Source: Monodelphis domestica (taxonomy: Eukaryota; Chordata; Mammalia; Didelphimorphia; Didelphidae). From it: 64,000 bases of DNA. The position numbers were made by a program, and so were the translations under genes. Below the pieces are notes generated by a model. The model saw nothing but the letters and a program-made list of their open reading frames with translations. It did no database searches and was not told the origin of the DNA. Below, piece by piece: positions 42,546 to 53,714 of the stretch. Location: NCBI RefSeq assembly GCF_027887165.1, contig NC_077228.1, forward strand, positions 109,256,043 to 109,320,042, given 5' to 3'. Each line of letters opens with the position of its first letter. Within the stretch, counting starts at the first letter, position 1.

Positions 42546-42994
42546 TGAGATCTTCCCCTTCCCCTTTCCTACTGTGGTGGGCTTAGCCTGTCAGGTTCCT
42601 AATAACAATTTGGGTTGAGGATGCAGATTGCCTTGGGAGCATTTTTGAACCTTCTCATGGGAGTTAGGATGGGAAGAGAGAAGTTTCTTTGTAAAAGAGT
42701 CTGCTGGAGGTTGCCTCCCTCCCCCTTCTTGTCCCCAATCATGAAAGGCAGCTGCTGGTATAGACTCTGTAGCTTCTTCCCCCAATATATGTGCATCCAC
42801 AAAACCCAGGAGAGAGACAACAGGGATGCTGTCATGAGATGGGACTGATGCTGCTGCAAACACTGGTGAAAGAAGCTGACACTGGAATTGGCTGTGCTAG
42901 AAATGCATTCCTCTAACTTTCTCTGGAGGTTTTTATCTTCCTGTCTCTCTCTTTAGGGAGGAGTCTGTCTTTATACAGCCTAACCCACCTCCTC
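42546..42994. other. single-copy sequence
   Basis: Overlapping open frames on both strands at 42,591-42,863 (up to 90 codons) have no start or splice context and no family resemblance. Otherwise nothing recognised. Confidence 0.4.
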
Positions 42995-43380
42995 TCATAG
43001 GTTTAAGCTGGAAGGGGTAGTAGAAGTCATCTAGTCCAGTGAGCATTCAAGAGCCCAATTTCTCATGGTGTGGCCTCACAGGTGAACCTGTGTAGGGAGA
43101 GTTATAGGTCTAGGTCTTCCCCCCATACACACATACCAAGCTCATAGTAAAAATAAATAAATAAAAGAGGAGGAGGTTAACAGCTGGTTTTCAGGAGCCA
43201 GTGGGCTGGTCCCTATAACCAAGACTGCCTCTGCCCTTTGTTTGAGGCTGACTACCACTGCTTTTCAGTTCAATGCAGGAGCAATTAACTGTTTGATTTC
43301 TGATATGTGCCAGGCACTGTATAGTAGTCACTGGGGATACAAAGGCAAAAAAGAAAATAGAAGAAAAGACAATGACAATG
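42995..43380 (-). mobile_element. MIR3/L3 scrap and L2 end
   Basis: 42,995-43,060 'aagctggaaggggtagtaga' with 'catctagtcc'. 43,290-43,380 reversed L2 end (atgtgccaggcactgtatag; ctggggatacaaaggcaaaa). Confidence 0.6.
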
Positions 43381-43409
43381 ACATTTCTTTCTGAACTTCT
43401 TCCTATTAG

Positions 43410-43606
43410 CATTTTATTTATTTATTTTTAAAAACCCTTACCTTCTGTCTTAGAGTTAATACTGTATATTGATTCCAAGGCAGAAGAGAGGTAAGGAGTA
43501 GGAAATAAGGGTTAAGTGACTTGCCCAGGGTCACACAGCTAAGAAGTGTCCAAGTCTATATTTGAACCCAGGACCTTCTGTCCCCCAGGCCTCCTAGCTT
43601 CCCCCA
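43410..43606 (-). mobile_element. SINE-A
   Basis: 'aaacccttaccttctgtctt', 'gcccagggtcacacagctaa', 'ttgaacccaggaccttctg'. The head is worn (cctcctagcttccccc). Confidence 0.93.
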
Positions 43607-44089
43607 AGATAATTTCCAAGGCCCATTCCAGATCTTAAAATTTTGTGATTCTAGGGAAAGCATCTGCAGGAGAAGTGCTGATTTTAATTTAATTGACTTC
43701 ATAGGTATTTGCAGAAGGACAAGAACAGGCTAGTTGGAGATAGACAACCATTCTATGAAATGAGTGCCTCCATGAAAACAAGTAGTAGAGGAGGGCAAGT
43801 GGCCTGGGGGTGGGGGTGGGGTGGGGAAGACAAAAGGACACCAGTAAGGGGAAAGTACTTGTAATGGCCTCCTAGAGTTAGTATGTCCTTGTAGGCTTTC
43901 TCCATGGAAGGAAGATCAGCATTTGGATTTATATGAAAACCTCAAAAGTTCAAGAAGAATTCACTTCAGCTTTTCTCCCAGTTCATCAAATGCCTCTACC
44001 AATTGGAGTTGGCTTATATATTGCAGTTTATTTTCAGGGCCTATCATTCTCCAGAAAATAAGGGGGACAGTAAAGCCATGTAAATGTTA
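43607..44089. other. MIR3 tail, then single-copy
   Basis: 43,610-43,655 is a MIR3 tail (ccattccagatcttaaaatt). A GGGGTGG-rich patch lies at 43,805-43,830. The rest is unassigned. Confidence 0.45.
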
Positions 44090-44255
44090 GATGATGGTTT
44101 CCTCATCTTTAAAATGGGGATAATAACAATATTAGCACCAAATATACAGGGTTGTCATGAGATTCAAATGAGTTAACATAGGTAAAGTGCTTTACGATCC
44201 TTATAATTCTATAGCAATACTTATTGTTGTTGTTGTTGTTTGTGGATCTGTGTCT
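44090..44255 (+). mobile_element. MIR SINE, 3' half
   Basis: 'tcctcatctttaaaatgggg', 'gggttgtcatgagattcaaa', 'gtaaagtgctttacgatcct', ending in (GTT)n. Confidence 0.8.
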
Positions 44256-45119
44256 TGAAGGACGTGTTTGCAGGACCAGATTCAACTTTAAAAAAAAGTT
44301 TAATGTTTATCTGTCTTCCTTTGAGGCCTGGGCTTCTCTCCAAAGGTGAAGTAGCCTGGATTGCAAGCATATGACTGAGTGAGAGGCGTTGGGCTGACAG
44401 TGCAAACCCAAGTGCTGTTCTTGCCTGGCTTCATAGTTGTTCTTTCCTTCTGGGGGAGGCTGAAGAAACAAAGGAGACATTAGACATCAAGGAGATAAAA
44501 TGAGGAGTGGGCTAGAGAAGAAAATAGTTGAGAGGGGGTATAAGCACATTCATTCTTAAGCATTTTCTGGGAGGAAATCTGGATATTAGTCCTTTTGTCC
44601 CCATTTTGCCAGCGTTGGGAAGCAATAGGAAAAAAGATTTAGAAAGGTAGGTGACTTGCCCAAGGTCATATAACAATTCAGATCTAAGAGTGGAATTTTT
44701 TTCAATCCGCAGCACAACAGTGGTACATTGATTCTAATATTTGAAGAAAATTGGCCTCTGGGGAAATTGCACTTCTGAAAATTGTATCATATCTTTGTCT
44801 CAATTAGTACAGCCATCATTTATTTTGGGTCTCATAGTGATGGATTTAGCAAGGCATCTGGGAAAGATGTTACAGCTATAACAGAATAGATGTCCTTCTA
44901 CAGGCATGCTTAGGATCCTGGTAGAGCTGGGAGTAGGGAAGGAAGGAAAAAAGATTGTCCAGACTTCAAACTTTGGATTCTCTGGTTCCCCTTTTTTCTG
45001 GACCTCAGACTTTTTTGTTGTGAAAGAAACTAAAAAGAAAGGAACCAGAATGAAAGGAAATTTCAGACAAGGCTCTCAGGGAAGGTTCCCTTATCATTTT
45101 TGTATCCCTTCCTTTGGCA
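44256..45119. other. mostly single-copy sequence
   Basis: 44,625-44,725 is a weak reverse MIR (acttgcccaaggtcatataa). Nothing else recognised. Confidence 0.45.
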
Positions 45120-45272
45120 GTTCAGGAAAGCCTATGGACTCCTTCTAAGAAGCATAGTTTTAAATGCATAGGATGAAATACGTAGAATTACAATGGAAAT
45201 CAATTACACTAAAATACAAGTAATCAAAATGTGAAAACCAACGCATGTACCCTAGGTTAAAAACACCTGCTC
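45120..45272 (+). mobile_element. hAT-like relic, right part
   Basis: 'aagcctatggactccttcta', 'gttttaaatgcataggatga', ending 'taggttaaaaacacctgctc'. Same family as the relic at 15,290-15,728. Confidence 0.5.
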
Positions 45273-45294
45273 TTGAGCCTTCTAGAAAGATTTT

Positions 45295-45615
45295 AACAAG
45301 TATAGTAGAAAGAACTCTAGATTTAGATTCAGAGGAGATCTCCCAATTTGAATACTAATTCTAACTCTATGAGCTTGGATAAATCATTTTAAATCACAGA
45401 ATTTCAGGGACCTCAGAGGCCATTTTGTTTGACCCACATCTGAAAAATTGGTCATTGCAACATGACCAATAAATGATTGCCCAATCTGATTGAAAACCTC
45501 TAATGAGAAGGAACCTGACATTTCCTGAGGCAGCCCATTTCACTTTTATTTCTCTATAAAATGAAGAGACTGGATTAGATGACCTAATCTTTCAGCTTTA
45601 AAATCTTAGCATCTA
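45295..45615. mobile_element. MIR, reversed L3 and MIR3 tail
   Basis: 45,295-45,395 plus MIR. 45,395-45,550 minus L3 3' part (agaaggaacctgacatttcc; gaggcagcccatttcacttt). 45,545-45,615 plus MIR3 tail (gactggattagatgacctaa). Confidence 0.65.
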
Positions 45616-46301
45616 CGTGGACAAAATCATAATCATAGATTAGTTGGTAATGACTCCAGAGGTCATCTGGATACTATCCACTCTCATCTTCTCCAGACAA
45701 TCACAAGCTTGATCATCCTTCCCCTTTCTCAGATTTTCATGTTCTATCAACTTGTTCCTTCCAAACTGCCTTTGAACATGTCCAAGTCTCTCCATCCTTT
45801 GAAAACAACAAATGCAACAACCCTGCACTGGGCCTTTCAAAGCTATCATCTTTTTATCTTTCCTCCTTTTTTCAACCCAACTTCTTGAAAAAAAATAGTT
45901 TATGCTCCCCAACCCGCCTCTACTTCTCTCATTCATTTCTCAGTTTTATGTAATCTAACTTTCAGTCTCATCATTCAAACTAAAATTTCCCTCTCCAAAG
46001 TTACCAATGATCTCTTATTTTCCAAATATGATAGTCTCTTCTCAGTCCTAATCCTTCTCAAACTACTTGCTGAACTTGATACTTCTCTCTTCTCTAGGTT
46101 TTCATGCTACTAGACTCTTCTGGTCCTCCTCCTACCTGTCTGAGCACTCCTTAGTTTCCTTTAATAACTCGTCTTCCATTTTATTTTCACTTACTGTGGG
46201 TGTTTCTCAAGTTTCTGTCCAAGGTCTTCTTTTCTTCTTAAGCCTTTATCTCATGGTAATTTCATCAAATCTAGTGGTTTTTATTCTCATGACTTCCAGA
46301 G

Positions 46302-46316
46302 CTATCTATCTGTCTG

Positions 46317-46366
<50 letters not shown>

Positions 46367-46411
46367 CAGCTATCTAGCCATCTATCTATCTATCCATACA
46401 TCCATCCATCC

Positions 46412-46466
<55 letters not shown>

Positions 46467-46516
46467 CATCTATCTAGCCATCTATCTATCTATCCATCCA
46501 TCCATACATCCATCTT

Positions 46517-46575
<59 letters not shown>

Positions 46576-46598
46576 GTCTGTCTATCTATTTATCTATC
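46302..46598. repeat. (TATC)n microsatellite inside L2
   Basis: Nearly 300 bases of TATC with TGTC, CATC and CAGC variants. The last third repeats the variant pattern of the first, suggesting slippage plus block duplication. The Ser-Ile-Tyr-Leu frame through it is artificial. Confidence 0.97.
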
Positions 46599-46952
46599 CT
46601 CCAACATCCCCAGTGTTTTCCTCCAGTATTTTCCTCTACTATCCCCAAATGCCTATTGGAAATTTTGAACTGGATGTCCCAGAAACATCTTAAACTCATC
46701 CTGGCTAAAACCAAACTTAATATCTTTCTTCTGAAAATCTTCCCTCTTTCAAACTTCCTAATTGCTGGCTGTGGAACTACTATACTTTTCATCTTCCAGT
46801 TTCAAAACTAAGCATTCTTCTGTTCTCTTCACTCTCTCTCAGCCCTCATGATGAATCAGTTGTCAAGCATTGCCATCTCTGCCTTCACAATATCTCTCAC
46901 CATTAACCTCTTTCTCTCTATTCATATATAGCTACTAGTTCAGGCCCTTATC

Positions 46953-47790
46953 ATTTTTTTTACATTTAAATGTTTTTCCATTATATATGTCTATGTAATT
47001 TTCCTTTCTTTTTTTTTTAAACCTTTACCTTCTGCTTTAGAAGCAATACTATATATCGGCTCCAAGGCAGAAGAATGATAAAGGCTAGGCAGTGGGGGTT
47101 AAATGACTTGCCCAGGGTCATCAGTTAGGAAGACCTCCCCTCTCTAGGCCTAGCTCTCAAACCACTGACCCCCCTTCATATAATTTTCAACAATTGTTTT
47201 CTGACACTTTGAAAATGATGTTTTCTCCCTCCCTTTCCACCTTGTCTCCCCCAAGAAGGCAGATATTATGATACAGATTGTGCATGTGTTATTAAATGAT
47301 AAATAATTCCATGTTCATCATGTAAACACACAAATATTGCTTACATTAGAGAAAAATTCATGGAGAAAATAAAGTGAAAAATACTAGGCTTCAATCTGCA
47401 TTCATGCTCATTAAGTTCCTTCTATGGCAGTGGATGGCCTTTTATATCACGGGTCCTTTGGAATTGTCTCAGGTCCTTGCCTTGTTGAAAATAGTTGTCA
47501 TTCTCAGTTGATCATCAGGCATTATTGTTATTATCATATACAATGCTCTCCTGGTTCTGCACACTTCACTTTTCATTACTTCATATAAATCTTTCCAGGA
47601 TTTTTTTGATTGTATTGTTTGAAATTCCTTATGGCACAATTTGTTTAGCCATTGCCACCACAAAAGAGCTGCTATAAATATTTTTGTACAGTAAATCCTT
47701 TCCCTCTATCTTTGGTATCTTTGGGATACAGATGTAGTAGTAGTATTGCTGGGTCAGAGGGTATGCACTGTTTTATGGCCCTTTGGGCAT
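46953..47790 (-). mobile_element. L1 LINE, 3' end, in L2, carrying a SINE-A
   Basis: Reversed L1 tail: T-rich edge, 'caacaattgttttctgacac', 'ggcagatattatgatacaga', 'ctgggtcagagggtatgcac'. Target duplication ggcccttatc (46,943-46,952) and ggccctcatc (47,791-47,800). Confidence 0.85.
47004..47176 (-). mobile_element. SINE-A within L1
   Basis: 'aacctttaccttctgcttta', 'tcggctccaaggcagaagaa', 'ttgcccagggtcatcag'. Imperfect duplication tatgtaattttc (46,992-47,003) and catataattttc (47,177-47,188). Confidence 0.92.
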
Positions 47791-47922
47791 GGCCCTCATC
47801 CCTTCTTGCCTAGATTATTGCTGTAGCCTCCTAACTGATCTACCTGCCTCGGGTCTCTTCCTATCCCAATCCATGTTACATATTACTGCCAAGATAATCT
47901 TCTTTAAAAGCAGATCAGACCT

Positions 47923-49000
47923 GTACATGTAATATGATAGGGATATTATTGGGGTTTTGATATTATTATTATTTTTCCCATTTGAATAAGTTTATTTAGT
48001 CAATTTAGAACATTATTCCTTGCTTACAATAATCACATTATTTCCCTCCCTTCCCTCCACCCACTCTTCTCACAGCCAACTCACAATTTCATTGGGTATT
48101 ACATGTGTCCTTGATCAGAACCTATTTCCATGTTGTTGTTTGCACTAGGATGTTCATTTAGAGTCTATATCCCCAACCACATCCCTTTGACCCATGTATT
48201 CAAGCAGTTGTTTTTCTTCTGTGTTTCTGTTCCCACAGTTTTTCCTCTGAATGTAGATAGTGTTCTTTTCTCATAAATTCCTCCGAATTGTTCTGGATCA
48301 TTGTATTGCTACTACTAGAGAAGTCCATTACATTAGATTGTGCCACAATGTATCCTTCTCTGTGTACAATGTTCTCCTGGTTCTGCTCCTCTCACTCTGC
48401 ATCAGTTCCTGGACGTGGTTCCAGTCCCCATGGAATTCCTCCACTTTATTATTCCTTTGAGCACAATAGTATTCCATCACCAACATATACCACAATTTGT
48501 TCAGCCATTCCCCAATTGATGGGCATCCCCTCATTTTCCAATTTTTTGCCACCACAAGGGTCACAGCTATGAATATTTTTGTACATGTTTTTTTCTTATA
48601 ATCTCTTTGGTGTATAAACCCAGCAGTACTATGGCTGGATCAAAGGGCAGACAGTCTTTTAGCGCCCTTTGGGCATAATTCCAAACTGCCCTCCAGAATG
48701 GTTGGATCAGTTCACAACTCTACCAGCAATGCATTAATGTCCCAACTTTGCCACATCCCTCCCAACATTCATTACTTTCCTTTGCTGTCATGTTAGCCAA
48801 TCTGGGGTTTTGATATTAAACGATGGCACTACTGCAGATATGAATTACACAGAAAGAGGTTTTGAACAATAATACATGTCTAACCCAGTGGAATTGCTTG
48901 TGATTCTGGAAGGGGGAGGAAAGAGCAGGGGAAGCGAATCATGAATCATGGAAAAATATTCTAAACAAAAAAGGGGGGAAACAACAACAAAAAAAAAACA
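47923..49000 (+). mobile_element. L1 3' UTR in L2, itself split
   Basis: 47,923-47,965 and 48,819-49,000 (acccagtggaattgcttgtg; catggaaaaatattctaaac; A-rich end). Imperfect duplication around gatcagacc (47,913-47,921) and aatcagacc (49,001-49,009). Confidence 0.75.
47966..48803 (-). mobile_element. L1 LINE, 5'-truncated 3' end
   Basis: Reversed L1: 'tttccctcccttccctccac', then ORF2 C-terminus. The minus frame 48,328-48,564 has CPSIGEWLNKLWYMLVMEYY (residues 14-33) and ELMQSERSRTRRTLYTEKD. A perfect 15-base duplication ggggttttgatatta at 47,951-47,965 and 48,804-48,818 makes this one of the youngest insertions here. Confidence 0.96.
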
Positions 49001-49569
49001 AATCAGACCATATTTCTCAATAACCTTCCTAATCAACTCCAGGGGTTCCCTTTTGCCCTCAGGATAAAAAGTAAACCCCTGCCTAACTTTTAAAGTCCTA
49101 CACAATTTGGCCCCAATTGCTCTTTCTAGTTTCATTGGGTCTGATTTCCCTTCCTGCATTCTGCAATTCAGCTACCTTGTCCTCTCTGCTCCTCACTCAT
49201 GATGTTATATTTCCTGCCCTTCTCTGTCTTTATACCAACAATCTTTCCATGTCTGGAATGTATTCATTTATTAAGTATGCCTCATAGAATTCCTTTCTTC
49301 CTTTAAGAACTCAAGTATCCCTTCATGAAACTTTTCCTGATTCCCCCAGTTGCTAGTGCCAACTCTCTCAAACAATGTTTTGTTTGATGGCTTTGAATAT
49401 ATTCGTATTTGTCAACTTTATGCAAATAGTGTATATATTTTATAATATATCTTCTCCATTAGAATACAACTCATTGATATTGTTTTGTTCTTTGTACTTC
49501 CATCCCCAATATAAGCAGAATTGGCATATGTTGAGCACTCAGTAAATACTTCCTGAGTGATTGATGTAA

Positions 49570-49690
49570 ATATTGAGACCCAAAGAGGTTGTCACTAGTC
49601 AAGGGTCACATAGCTAGCCAGTGGCAGACCAGGAGTTGAACTCAGATACTCCATTTCCAAAATGACTGCACTTTCCACTGTACCATGGAT
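49570..49690 (-). mobile_element. MIR SINE
   Basis: 'agacccaaagaggttgtcac', 'cagtggcagaccaggagttg', 'tttccactgtaccatgg'. Confidence 0.8.
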
Positions 49691-49797
49691 TGAGGTTTGA
49701 ATATTTAGCTGGAATGTAAAATATTATTTTTTACCCTTTACACCATAGTCTTTTGTCTTTATGTCACAATCTTTTCTTCATTAAGAACCCAGGCATT

Positions 49798-50436
49798 CGC
49801 ACTCTTTCTGGTGGCAAAAAATTGGAAAACAAGGGGATGCCCTTCAATTGGGGAATGACTGAACAAACTGTGGTATGTGTTGGTGATGGAATACTATTGT
49901 GCTGAAAGAAATAATGAACTGGAGGAATTCTATGTGAACTGAAACAACCTCCAGGAATTGATGCAGAGTGAAAGAAGCAGAACCAGGACAACATTGTACA
50001 GAGATGGAAGGATACACTGTGGTACAATCGAATGTAATCGACTTCTCTACTAGCAGCAATGCAATGATCCAGGACAATTCTGAGGGACTTATGAGAAAGA
50101 ACACTATCCACATCCAGAGAAAAAACTGTGGGAGTAGAAACACAGAAGAAAAACAACTGCTTGGTCACATGGGTCAATGGGAATATGATTGGGGATATAG
50201 ACTCTAAACAATCACCCTAGTGCAAATAGTAATAATATGGAAATAGGTCTTGATCAATGACACACGTAAATCCCAGTGGAATTGCTCATTGGCTACAGGA
50301 GGGAGGAGGGAAAGAACATAAATTATGTTACCATGGAAAAGCACTAATTCTAAATTAACTAATTAAATAACCCTCCCCCCAAAAAAGAAAAAAAATTTGG
50401 GAAGATATGTGAAATGTCCAAAAGAAAAGAAAAAAA
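49798..50436 (+). mobile_element. L1 LINE 3' end with double A-rich tail
   Basis: 'gtggcaaaaaattggaaaac', 'gaactgaaacaacctccagg', 'agagtgaaagaagcagaacc', then 3' UTR. Target duplication agaacccaggcatt (49,784-49,797) and agatcccaggcatt (50,437-50,450). Two A-rich stretches (about 50,382-50,397 and 50,420-50,437) are separated by unrelated 'tttgggaagatatgtgaaat'-type sequence. Confidence 0.92.
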
Positions 50437-50629
50437 AGATCCCAGGCATTAAGAACTTCTTTCCATAATAGAATTGAACCCTTCCTTGTAACAAAGAAAA
50501 GCAATTACGAAAAACACCTGGGATGGTATCCACTAAGGTATGCAGCATTCTGCCTTCATAGACCACCCTTCTCCATCTCTCTGAAGAGAGGTTTGTTTCA
50601 TTTATAATGAAATAATGTTTCATTATTTA

Positions 50630-51145
50630 TTTTTAAAAACCTTTATTTTTTTCATTTTACTCAGTTTGATTTCCTTTTAGTGATCTTTTCATTTATAGTG
50701 ATGTAGTGATCATGTATATTTGTTGTTAATGCTTATTTTGTTCAGGATCTATTCATATAACTCTTTTCATGCTTTTCTGACATTTTCTGACAATTTCTGA
50801 CAATTTCTTACTGTAAGTTAATATTCCATTACATGGGTGGACCAAGAGATTGTTCTGCCATTCCCCAGTTAATGGGCACTCAATTTCTATCCACTTCTTT
50901 GCTCCCACAAAAAGTACTGCAATTAATATTTTGGTAAACACCAGATCTTTTTTTCTGTCTTTGACCGTCTTGGGATGTAAGCCCAGTGGTAAGATCACTG
51001 TATCAAAGGATATCGACAGTTTAGTCATTATTTGGATAATTTCAAATTTTTTCCAGAACAGTTGGGATAATTCATAACTCTACCAACAGTGTCCTGGGTT
51101 TCACACAGCCTCTCCATCAGTGACTCTGTGAATCATGTAAATTTT
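50630..51145 (-). mobile_element. L1 LINE, older 3' end
   Basis: Reversed L1: 'ctgccattccccagttaatg', 'cacttctttgctcccacaaa', 'agaacagttgggataattca', 'taactctaccaacagtgtcc'. More diverged than the copies at 47,966 and 49,798. Confidence 0.8.
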
Positions 51146-51159
51146 ATAGGGTTGAAAGT

Positions 51160-51392
51160 GACCACTCAGTTGACACAGTATATAGAACACTGGGGTCAGG
51201 AAGACTTGAGTTTAAATCTGGCCCAAGATACTTCCTTGATGTGTGATCTTGGCAAGTTACTTACCTGCTGCCTGCCTTAGTTTCCTCAATTGTAAAAATG
51301 GAGATAATATCTACCTTCAGAGTTGTGAAGATCAAATGAGATATTTGTTAAGTGTGTCTGGCACACAGTAGGTGCTTAATAAATACATATTC
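51160..51392 (+). mobile_element. SINE with MIR-type tail
   Basis: 'tggggtcaggaagacttgag', 'agtttcctcaattgtaaaaa', 'ctggcacacagtaggtgctt'. Head worn. Confidence 0.85.
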
Positions 51393-52444
51393 GAAGAAGC
51401 ACTAATTCTTTTCTTATTTAGGGTTATTTAGGGACAGAAGATTCATACCAACCTTGTCTTGAGGACCTTGCCATCTCCCTGGGCTTTGGTGAGGGCTAGT
51501 TGCCCTCTACTTCCATTAGTACTATTTAAATGAAATTAACTATCTTATTGATATATGGATTGGATTAGATGTCTTCTGAGTACCCTTCCAAACAAAATTT
51601 TGAGTTTCTGAGACATCCAGCTCAATAAGGGAAGCAATGAACAGGATAAGTTGCAACCTTAGGGTACAAATCTGAGCCTCCATGCAGGAGGTTTACCTCT
51701 TAGAGAAAAAGAAGAAGCCATTGGCTAACGTGGAAATACCTTTTTGAGTTTTGAGAATCCCTTCCTGGCTCTGCCCTTGAAGGTTTCCAGAAGAGGAGGG
51801 ATTTTCCAAGAAGGAAATAAGTCTTTAAGAAAGTCCCCTTTTTACTTTGAATTCATACCAGGTCAGGAAGCATCCCTTACCAGTGGTAACTGGTTTATAT
51901 GTCTGTATTTTTCCCAGACCCAATATTTTCCTCTAAGAGAAGGGGAAGGATGACAGAGCTGCCCCAACCCATCCCCAAACACCTATAAGCCTGACCTGAG
52001 TTGTTTACTTTCTTAACATTCCTGAAAGGCAAGAAGGAGGTTAAGAGAATATTTTTCTTGTGGAATTGAAAAAAGGAAGTTCAGAGAGGGTACCCTTGCT
52101 TCCTTCTAGACCAGATAGCATGTAAGGGAATAGAAGCCAGACTTCTGTATTTGTACCTTAAGCTCCTTATGTCCAAAGATCAGTGAATTCTGACCCAGCT
52201 TTCCTCACATCCAGATTGTTACTGGATCTCAGGTAAGCCATCTGCCCTCTCTGGGCTTAACTTTCTTCATGTGTCAAATAGGACACATGATAGATCCAAT
52301 TCAAGAATTCCACACATCCTCCCTGCACCCCCCCAAACACACACTCCTGACTCATCCCCATGGAAAGTCACACTGTGGTGATCCAGCCCTGTCCAAGGAC
52401 CTTTATCCTTTATTCACTGATTAATTTGCTTTCCTTTTGTCTCT
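51393..52444. other. mostly single-copy sequence
   Basis: 51,548-51,625 is a plus MIR3/L3 tail (attggattagatgtcttctg). 51,700-52,000 is repeat-free with an 'agccattggctaacg' word. No gene recognised. Confidence 0.45.
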
Positions 52445-52545
52445 TTCTAGTCAGAAGGGCCATAGATTTAGAGCTGAAAGGGACCTTTAGAAGCCTTTGA
52501 ATCCAACTGCTTCACCTTAGGAATCAGAGGCCCCAAGTCCTTTAG
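52445..52545 (-). mobile_element. MIR3/THER1
   Basis: 'atagatttagagctgaaagg', 'gacctttagaagcctttgaa'. Confidence 0.75.
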
Positions 52546-52549
52546 AAAT

Positions 52550-52985
52550 TATTTTATTATCCCCCAAATCTATTAAGCATGTCACTCTGGGATTACAATT
52601 AGAGAGTGAGGGCTGCTTGGGAGAATTTAAAATCAGGTTGGCCTCAGGCAAAGACAGTGGCTTGGAATGGGGACAACCCAGGGTTATTTGGGGGCTAGCT
52701 GGAGTGGTATGGCTTCTCTGTTTTGGACGGAAATCTTCCTCAAGGGAGTGCCAGCTGTTGCAGCTGCTGTGTGTCGGCCTTTTGGAGACAGCCACTTGGG
52801 CTTTGCAAATGTGACCCACATTCATCTGGCTGCCTTCCCTCTCTCACTGTGCCCCCTCCTTCAGTGGGCCTTTCCCTCTCCCTTCCTCTGCTTTGGCCTG
52901 CCTTGCTCCCAAGTTCACTTTCTTGTGAGGACACCTCTAGAGCCTTTCTAGTTGGTGTAGGAATTGCTGCTTTCAAAATAGCTCT
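52550..52985. other. single-copy patch with long frames
   Basis: Several overlapping frames of 65-102 codons on both strands (52,517-53,019) reflect low stop density in GC-balanced DNA. None has a recognised domain or splice borders. Words such as cagctgttgcagctgctg hint at E-boxes. Possibly regulatory. Confidence 0.25.
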
Positions 52986-52989
52986 GAGA

Positions 52990-53050
52990 ACATGGAGTTT
53001 AGGGCTGGAAGAGCCTTAGTTTAGATATTAACTAAACCAACCACCTCATT
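52990..53050 (-). mobile_element. MIR3/THER1 start
   Basis: 'ggagtttagggctggaagag' then cut by a SINE at the 'cctcatttt' motif. Confidence 0.65.
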
Positions 53051-53059
53051 TTTCTTTTT

Positions 53060-53262
53060 CTTTTTTTTAAATCCTTACCCTCTGTCTTAGAATCAATACT
53101 GTGTATTAATTCCAAGGCAGAAGAGCTATAAGGACTAGGCAATGGGGATTGTGATTTACCCAGGGTCACACAACTAGGAAGTGTCTGAGGCCACGTTTGA
53201 AGCCAAGACTTCCCATCTCCAGGCCTGGCTCTCAATCCACTGATCCATCTAGCTACCCCTGG
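53060..53262 (-). mobile_element. SINE-A
   Basis: 'aaatccttaccctctgtctt', 'tacccagggtcacacaacta', 'ccactgatccatctagctac'. Confidence 0.93.
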
Positions 53263-53279
53263 CCCTTTGTTCTTTTGAT

Positions 53280-53314
53280 TCCCTCCCCTCCCTCCCTCCC
53301 TCCCTCCCTCCCTC

Positions 53315-53349
<35 letters not shown>

Positions 53350-53352
53350 TAG
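53280..53352. repeat. (CCTC)n(TGTC)n microsatellite
   Basis: cctccctccctccctccc then tgtctgtctgtctgtc then tctctctc. Confidence 0.97.
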
Positions 53353-53359
53353 CATTCTT

Positions 53360-53714
53360 AGCAGAAAGATAAACAATATTATTAAGCTCTTACTACATTC
53401 TAAGCCCAGAGAATACAAATACAAGCAAGCAAGACAGCCTGTGCCTCAAGAAGCTTACATTCTAACAGAGGAAGGCAATTCATATAGGGACTCTGAAAAA
53501 CAGAGGGATGGGGAGGCTGACATTAGAGTGGCTGAGTTGAGAAGCAGAAAGGAGGCTTGGTTCTTGGTAAGATAAGATGAGAGCTTATCTCTCAAAGCCA
53601 GGGAACTCAGGGTCTAAGTCCAACATTGCAATGGTGATGGGGGGGGGGGGAGCATAAGGGGAGACAGAGATGAGGATGATGGCTAGAGTATGAGCTGCAT
53701 ATTATAGTGTTGGC
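53360..53714 (-). mobile_element. L2 LINE fragment, then unassigned DNA
   Basis: 53,360-53,475 reversed L2 end (attattaagctcttactaca; caagaagcttacattctaac). From 53,480 on similarity fades. A 12-base G run is at 53,639-53,650. Confidence 0.6.

Larger units (their letters stand above)
45700..49562 (+). mobile_element. L2 LINE spanning 3.9 kb with nested L1s
   Basis: One plus-strand L2 in collinear parts. 45,700-46,952 covers RT ORF2: 'gttaccaatgatctcttatt' and a GVSQVSVQGLLFFLSLY-type motif in the frame 46,067-46,477, equivalent to the family's GVPQGSVLGPLLFSLY. Then 47,791-47,922 (gcctagattattgctgtagc; ctgatctacctgcctcgggt) and 49,001-49,562 (ccttttgccctcaggataaa; ttaaagtcctacacaatttg; cactcagtaaatacttcctg). 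The gaps are later insertions. Confidence 0.85.

Noticed and set aside
46067-46477. 136-codon plus-strand frame
   Set aside because: First half is an L2 reverse-transcriptase remnant, second half is the TATC microsatellite.
52517-53019. Cluster of overlapping frames up to 102 codons
   Set aside because: Frames overlap on both strands, none has splice borders or domain words; stop-poor single-copy DNA explains them.
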